In this document: piece after piece, positions 5,553 through 10,606 of the stretch | How the letters are laid out: the number at the start of each line of letters is the position of its first letter | How positions within the stretch are numbered: position 1 is the stretch's first letter | Assembly: GCA_027577415.1 (NCBI GenBank) | Contig: JANBQS010000903.1 | Coordinates: 1 to 10,606, forward strand | Source of the DNA: Coemansia sp. RSA 922 | Taxonomy: Eukaryota; Kickxellomycota; Kickxellomycetes; Kickxellales; Kickxellaceae | Length of the DNA stretch: 10,606 nucleotides | Direction: 5' to 3' | Made by a program: the position numbers and the translations under genes | Notes under the pieces: model-generated | Seen by the model: the letters and a program-made list of their open reading frames with translations, nothing else | What the model was told of the DNA's origin: nothing | The model's database searches: none

Positions 5553-7025
5553 TTAGAAACCAAAGCCAAAGGCCATGGCCACTGCGAAAAGTAGACCGCC
5601 GAACCCCCATGAGTACACATTGCGAGTTAAGGCAGCGGCGCTGCCGTTGGCAATAAAGACCTCGGGCTCTCTCAGCGTGTTTGTGGGCGAGATAGCTAGA
5701 GCGGCATCCTTGTCCACGCAAGCGGCGACCTTTTTGATCATAACACACACATTATCATCCGTGCAAGTGTTGTTGGACCAAAGCTTGTTGTAGCAAATCT
5801 GGTACAGCGTGTTATTTCCAGGTACGCACCGATTCGGGCTGTTTTCAACGCAAGGCTGGTCAGGCACATCAATGATGGGCTGCTTCGGATCGTGGCAAAG
5901 GGCGCTTCCCTGCTTCATGCCGCACACATTGCCCGAGCTGCACGTCGAGTTGGTCCAGTATTTGTCTTGGCAAACCTGGAAAATATCTTTGTTGTCGCTG
6001 ACGCAGCGAGTAGCCTTATCCACCGTGCATGGTTGTACGGGAGCATCGGCGGTGGCTTTATCAACGCAGGACGTCTTTCCATCGCGATCCATACAGACAT
6101 TGTCGCCATCGCAGACCATCTTTGTCCATCTGCCCTTGGTGCACACGTGGAAATTGGAGCGGTTGGTAGCATCACACTTTGACTCGTTAGGCGTCAAGCA
6201 GAGTTCTTCTGGCTCCTTGATGGGCTCCTTGGTGGGCTCTTTGATGGGCTCCTTGATGGACTCGGTGGGACTCTTGGGGCTCATACACACGGCGGCGTTA
6301 TCCACAATGCGACAAGTGCCCCCGCTCGAGCATGTCTCCAGCGTCCACACGTTCTTGAGGCATACGTAGAAGCTCGAGTTATCGGCGCTATTGCACATTG
6401 TGCTCTTGTTAGTTTTGCACGGAATTGACTCTTGCGGTGCGTGATCGACGGGACTATCGGGATCATGGCAAACCACGGTGGAATCGTCGGTTTGAGCGCA
6501 TACGGTTTTGCCGCTGCACTTCATCGACGCCCACTTGCCCTTGGTACACGCCCAGTACTTGTTTGACGCATCTGACGAACATAGCGCGCTTCCCTCGACA
6601 CTGCACTTTTTGGCCTGACCAACGGCACCAGGCTTGGCATCTCTCGCAACATCTTGTTGCGTCGGCACCTGAAAAGGTGCAGGTGGTGAGGTGGGGCTGC
6701 TTGTGCTACTCGTATGGCTAGAAATACTCGAGTGGCTGGTGCTGGTGACCGAATCGGAAAAGTGCGTAATAGCACGCTGGTGGATGTCATGACTATCAGT
6801 GACTGGCATATGAGCACCTACGATTTATACAACGACAGCATTATATTTGAGAGAATGTTTTAATTTCAACAAAGTGCAAGCAAGAGAGTATGTGTGTGGC
6901 AGATATGTTTCAACAAGCAATGCAATTTTTATGTAGCAACTGTGACTGTAATAGTTACCTTCACTGGACGCCAGAACAACCGACAAGGCCGTCGAGAGGA
7001 GCTGAGCAACTAGTAATGTCCTCAT
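5553..7025 (-). CDS. GPI-anchored wall protein with five chitin-binding-like (CBM19-like) modules, 443 aa, two exons
   Basis: This is a predicted secreted, GPI-anchored cell-wall protein. Exon 1 (7025-6959) encodes a signal peptide (MRTLLVAQLLSTALSVVLA, cleavage near 19). A 141-bp intron (6958-6818, GTAACT...GTAG) joins in phase to exon 2 (6817-5553), giving ...SSEG-AHMPV. Reading only from the ATG at 6809 gives 418 aa without a signal. Residues about 40-75 are Ser/Thr-rich, likely O-glycosylated. Five modules lie at about 94-139, 156-200, 229-273, 286-330 and 345-389. Each has six Cys in the pattern C-x7-C-x10-C-x4-W-x4-C-x5-C-x8/9-C. A (I/T)KEP linker separates modules 2 and 3, and several N-x-S/T sites occur. 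The C-terminus has ANGSAAA and then a hydrophobic tail (YSWGFGGLLFAVAMAFGFGF), typical of GPI attachment. Chitin binding is inferred from the module style. There is no catalytic domain. No clear TATA box is seen upstream; the leader is CT-rich. Confidence 0.87.
6210..6257 (-). repeat. in-frame 12-bp minisatellite, four copies, (I/T)KEP linker
   Basis: Four 12-base units encode IKEP, IKEP, TKEP, IKEP between modules 2 and 3 of the wall protein (residues about 210-225). The period is a multiple of three, so copy-number change would lengthen or shorten a Pro/charged spacer without breaking the frame. Confidence 0.85.
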
Positions 7026-7574
7026 ATAGATGTGTCGTTTGCGAGAGAGGTAGAGATCAGTACAATGGTATCTGCCGTCTATGGCCTATGCAGTGAGTAC
7101 AAGTAAAGTTGGTATTAGAAAATGTGCAAAAAAGTTTAGAGTAGCGTAGTGTGAGGGAGAAAAAAGATGAGAAATGAGAAATACCTCAATTTCTCCATAA
7201 ATTTGTATCTTTCCGTGAACAAATCGACAGACATGGAAAGAGGTGCTTTATGTCCTTTAACTTCTTTGAATTCTAGGGTGTCGCTGTTTTGTATAATGCA
7301 GATAAAGTATTAAGGCAAAGCACTAAAAGGCAAAAAGAACGCAGTTTGGTATTGCACTACAAAGCATGCTTATAGGGAAAGAAGTATAGAGAGAGGCAAC
7401 GCAAAGTGGCTTGAGAGAAAAAGTAGACAAGTGTATTTCTGTAAATCTCTAGTGTGGCCTGCGCGTCATTATCGTCGGAGGTCAAAAGGAAAGTACAAGT
7501 TCGAGACGAGCGAATTTGATGTAGTAGATAGCATACTGGAAAACTGGCGCTGATCCGGTCTAGCTGCCTGGAAA

Positions 7575-7607
7575 TCCTACATGCGTGTATCAGACGACTA
7601 TGTAGGA
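7575..7607. repeat. 8-bp inverted repeat with 17-base loop
   Basis: TCCTACAT (7575-7582) and ATGTAGGA (7600-7607) are exact reverse complements. It is a possible hairpin or a pair of facing protein-binding half-sites. Nothing else nearby identifies its role. Confidence 0.4.
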
Positions 7608-7901
7608 GATTGGTCTCTCGTTAAGAAACGCATTACACACATGCAGGCATATGGAGTGGATGGACACTCTTCATATACAAAAGTAATTGGGGGAGGATAT
7701 GCAAAGGATGGGTCAGGCAGCGCACGCTCAAACAAACAGCGTGCAAAATAAAAACAGCTGGCTGGTTGGCTGGCATGGACGATCCAACTGGCAGCAGGTC
7801 ACGCAGTTCTTTGAGGGCTCTCCAAAGCCGCTATCATGCGGTAAAACAAAGACAAGTCGGACATGTTCTTTGTAAAATGATAAGGAGGCTGGGAATGTGT
7901 G

Positions 7902-8042
7902 AGCGAGTGGATAGCAGCACGCGTGCACAACACGAGAAAGAAAAAAACGTGCCTTTTGTTTGGCTCGGCAATTGCCAAGTTGTCACTTTTTTGGTTTCAC
8001 TTTGAAAGCGAGTGTCAGCGAGTCAGCAGTCAAGTAGCGAGT
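7902..8042 (+). promoter_or_regulatory. cluster of four AGCGAGT heptamers
   Basis: Exact AGCGAGT occurs at 7902-7908, 8007-8013, 8017-8023 and 8036-8042, all in the same orientation. Two more lie at 9752-9758 and 9760-9766. A palindrome GCACGCGTGC with an ACGCGT core is embedded at 7917-7926. This is consistent with repeated binding sites; no factor is assigned. Confidence 0.3.
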
Positions 8043-8124
8043 AAAGGCGGTTTAAAAGAGTGTTTGTACTTTGCGTAAGCATAGAATGGTACAGTGGAAA
8101 TCAATAGCCTTTCGAGTAAAGAAT

Positions 8125-8173
8125 CCAATGGACATTATTATTTTTGGCCAATGAATTTTTTTTAGCAGCCAAT
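8125..8173 (+). promoter_or_regulatory. three CCAATG boxes
   Basis: CCAATG begins at 8125, 8148 and 8169, spaced 23 and 21 bases apart, about two helical turns each. CCAAT boxes are bound by the HAP/NF-Y complex in fungi. Same orientation and regular spacing favour function, but no start site is identified. Confidence 0.3.
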
Positions 8174-8277
8174 GCGTGACCTCCACTTTGCCATGCCGGC
8201 AAACCATGTGTTGGTTCTGCTCGCTGCCACCAGAGATGTGGGCTTGGCGAGCGCACGAGGGAGATGAGAGAGTAAGA

Positions 8278-8287
8278 CCCACGTGGG
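8278..8287. promoter_or_regulatory. palindromic E-box CCCACGTGGG
   Basis: A perfect 10-bp palindrome with a CACGTG core is followed at once by GCGGGGG. A second CACGTG lies at 8809-8814. The core is the usual site of basic helix-loop-helix regulators in fungi. The target gene is unknown. Confidence 0.3.
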
Positions 8288-8704
8288 CGGGGGACACGGA
8301 TTCGCATTTATCAAGTGTGGGGCTAGAAGCGGGTGAAGCGAGAATGCACGGAGCAAGAGTATTTCTATTTTTGGGAAATTTGCGGATAATCAACAAATTG
8401 TGGATTAATGGTGCCATGTCCATGTATGGCAAGCTCTGCAACTCAGCAACTCGCAGACAGCAGACAGCAACCTGTTACGATATCCAAATGCGGGCAGATG
8501 ACGGGAATATATATTGGCTACCAAAATCAGGTTTATCGTGTAAACCCGAAAAAATGAATGATAATTGCATTTATCTTCGCCGTCGACACAAACCACCTGA
8601 GATGAATTCGAGTCTGGAACGGAACCAGAATGGCGTTATCTGCTGCATGTGTTCCGCATATTTAAGCAAGTATCGGAGGGTCAGTAGCAAGAAATAGTTG
8701 TGGG

Positions 8705-8800
8705 CGATGGACAATGCCATGCGGTCAGACAACCAAGTGAGCATGGAGCGCACCAAGGTGCATAGATTAGTTTTTTTATTCCTGAGTACGTTGTCCATCG
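8705..8800. repeat. 10-bp inverted repeat enclosing a hairpin and T7
   Basis: CGATGGACAA (8705-8714) and TTGTCCATCG (8791-8800) are exact reverse complements. Between them lies GCACC-AA-GGTGC (8750-8761), followed nine bases later by T7 (8771-8777). The nested arrangement might mark a structured RNA, with the T-run as a Pol III-type stop. No A or B box is clear. Confidence 0.3.
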
Positions 8801-9246
8801 AGGGTGGGCACGTGTGGTGGGAGTTGCGCAAATTCAGAGTCAGGCGGGAGGTGAGATTTGCTGGATGAGGCGATTGCCAACAACAATTCAACTTCATCTC
8901 CTATGCAGAGTCGCAATAAGTGGTGCTGGATATGCACGGGTGCCTCTTTCTGGGCTATCAGTTTGTACGACTCGTCCAGCCAGTATCCGCTTTCATCTAC
9001 ATGAAGGATTTGCTACTAGGGTAGTAGGAATTGACGAAAAGTCAACGAAGGAGTTGCAAATGACATGAGCCCTGTCTCCCTTCTGGCGGATTGGCAAGCA
9101 TGAGCCATGCGAGTGATATTGCGCCCAGCGTGGATCGGCGGATAGCCAGCAGGATGCTTGGGCATACATGCGTGTGCGCGTTCGCTGAGTTATAATACAA
9201 AATGGCGAACAGAGGCGGGCGGCAGTCGGAAAATAAAAAACACAAC

Positions 9247-9258
9247 AATAATAATAAT
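9247..9258. repeat. (AAT)4 microsatellite
   Basis: Four AAT units are followed by an A-rich stretch. On the minus strand they create the Tyr and Leu runs of overlapping spurious frames. Confidence 0.6.
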
Positions 9259-10527
9259 AAAAAGTAGAACCCGTAGCGTGCAGGATAAGAGGATAAAAAA
9301 AGCACCAGTATGCAGCGAAAAATAACGCCAGAGAAAAAGTAAAAACTAATTGGGCCTGTTTGGGCGTGGGACTGAATAGCACAAGTGGACATTGAAATGG
9401 CGCCAGCAGCATGGCGTGACGATAAATGGGCGATAAGCGGAGCAGAGCAGCAAGAGCAGTAGAGGGAAGCCACGGCCAGACTACTGGGGCATCCCTCCCC
9501 CTTCTCCAGACCTCACACTCAGGGGCTCTTTCGTGGTTGCGGTGGTGGCGGTAGTGGTGGCCACACACCCCTCTCCCCCTTGTGTGAGTGTGAGCGCATT
9601 CTTCGGGCGTGCACAGCTCGCGGGTCCCTTGACGCGCCCTGCTTGCCGGGCTCAATTGTCTTCACTAGCTACTGCTGCCGCAAAGTCGGTGGGAAGGCGG
9701 CTGTTTGCAATGTGCATACATTTCTCGGCCCAACGGCCGCTGACTTGAGCAAGCGAGTGAGCGAGTGACAGAGCAGGGGCTTATTGGTCGGACATATACT
9801 GGTCAGCTGGTGCCATGAGGGAGGAGGCGAGGTGGCGCCAATTTCTACAGCAAGTCTTTTTGCACGCGTGAGCTTGTGGTACCAAGCGAGAATGACTGAG
9901 AGAAAAGGAGACTTTTGCTTGGATCCCGAAGCGCTCCGCGACTTTTGTCATCGCTTAAGCAAGCAAAACCGGCCGTGGTGCCTTGCCGTGCGTTTGCTTG
10001 CCGCCGACTTATCTTGTTCAATAAACAAACACTCTTTCTTCCACTCCGAAATCCGACCGTGCGCGTATCACTCTTCGAATCTTTTGTTCTAAGGCCCGCT
10101 AGGGATAAGCTGCGCTGAAGAGGGTGACCAATCAATACTCGGCGCCAAGAGTGTGTGCTGGCTAGTGAGCTGGCATGGCGCAGCGTGGGGCCGAGATGAG
10201 TAATACCAGAGGAGCATTAGCCGAGGCAGGTAACACCATCAGCACCATGGTCTAATCCATTAGCGCTAGCGGCATGGCAGCCTATTTGCACGATCGCCAG
10301 AGAAAATGACACACAAGGGGGATCGATGGCGGAATGTGATGGCGCAAGCTATGTTGGGCGAAGGCGAGAGCGAGCCCAAAAAATGCGTATGTGTCATAAT
10401 TTTGCTGATGACCCTTTTCTCTCTGGCGCCATCCGCATGTATCTGGCCGTAATCACAGCTTCTGTGCGTGCGTTGCCCCTCCCTCCGCCCCCTTTTCCAC
10501 CAATGGTCGGGGGGTGGGTAAATCGCA

Positions 10528-10538
10528 CCCCCCCCCCC
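10528..10538. repeat. C11 homopolymer
   Basis: Eleven C in a row occur near a CCAAT box (10499-10503) and a G-rich tract on the same strand. The length may be uncertain, and any frame crossing it is unreliable. Confidence 0.7.
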
Positions 10539-10606
10539 ACTTTTCCGAGACTTTTGGCTGGGAATGTGGGCAGCGGGTACTATTATGATTGGGGGCCAGG
10601 CAGTGA

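Larger units (their letters stand above)
7026..10606. other. long gene-poor region, 3.5 kb, candidate regulatory DNA
   Basis: No convincing gene is found. Open frames up to 220 codons (9655-8993, minus) and 173 codons (8176-8697, plus) overlap one another on both strands, show low-complexity Tyr/Phe/Cys or His/Arg runs, and match no family I know. The plus strand is purine-rich from about 7100 to 7450, so the wall-protein leader and upstream are pyrimidine-rich. Further right are CCAAT boxes, CACGTG E-boxes (8281 and 8809 areas), repeated AGCGAGT words, an (AAT)4 run, and C/G-rich tracts ending in C11 at 10528-10538. It could serve the wall-protein gene, a gene beyond the right edge, or non-coding RNA. 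Confidence 0.5.

Noticed and set aside
5809..6369. 186-codon plus-strand frame, plus others between 5575 and 6721
   Set aside because: These are antisense shadows of the cysteine-module gene. The opposite strand carries the regular Cys/Trp repeats, signal peptide and GPI tail.
8176..8697. 173-codon plus-strand open frame
   Set aside because: It has no recognisable domain, is opposed by several minus frames over the same bases, and its mixed Cys/Trp/Arg content resembles random translation. It could not be supported without expression data.
8993..9655. 220-codon minus-strand open frame
   Set aside because: It consists of low-complexity runs (YYYYCC, LLLLL in the overlapping frame, His/Arg patches) produced by microsatellites and GC-rich DNA. 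A second minus frame and plus frames overlap it, and no family feature is visible.
1..10606. CRISPR array, insertion sequence or bacterial operon
   Set aside because: There are no regularly spaced direct repeats, no transposase frame with terminal inverted repeats and no Shine-Dalgarno-led gene strings. Gene structure is eukaryotic.

Overview
The window looks like nuclear DNA of a filamentous fungus, most likely an early-diverging one of the Kickxellomycotina type (Coemansia and relatives). Three signs support this. One predicted protein is a GPI-anchored wall protein with five chitin-binding-like (CBM19-like) cysteine modules. Another is a stand-alone PD-(D/E)XK nuclease-like protein of a kind I associate with effector- and kinase-linked families expanded in early fungi. 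Genes have short spliceosomal introns, TATA boxes and AATAAA poly(A) signals. There are no bacterial operons, ribosome binding sites or CRISPR. The lineage is an inference from protein style, not from a database match.

Layout. Positions 1-970 are ambiguous: the tail of a plus-strand gene may end at 56 with twin AATAAA signals at 214-229, while open frames on the minus strand can be spliced into a candidate membrane or Q-rich protein. About 970-3180 is AT-rich and mostly non-coding, with three broken plus-strand frames (1410-2108) that may be an old gene relic. A compact block follows. It holds a small Ser/Asn-rich gene (3306-3584, +), convergent with the nuclease-like gene (3718-4833, -). That gene is divergent from a small two-exon gene I infer from the sequence (5056-5431, +), which is in turn convergent with the five-module wall protein (5553-7025, -, two exons). 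TATA boxes lie where expected: 3183 and 3242 (+), 4943 (-), 4982 (+). Plus-strand poly(A) signals at 3709 and 5508 lie just beside the stop codons of the facing minus-strand genes.

Positions 7026-10606 (about 3.5 kb) hold no convincing gene. The stretch has purine-rich tracts, CCAAT boxes, E-boxes, six same-strand copies of AGCGAGT, homopolymers and hairpins. It may be a long regulatory region serving the wall-protein gene, a gene beyond the right edge, or both.

The two firmest predictions are the nuclease-like protein and the GPI-anchored five-module protein. For the latter, a 141-bp intron joins a separate signal-peptide exon to the long open frame. The genes show no clear shared pathway. 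The most useful new items are the missed signal-peptide exon, the hidden small spliced gene at 5056-5431, and the repeated regulatory words in the right-hand desert.
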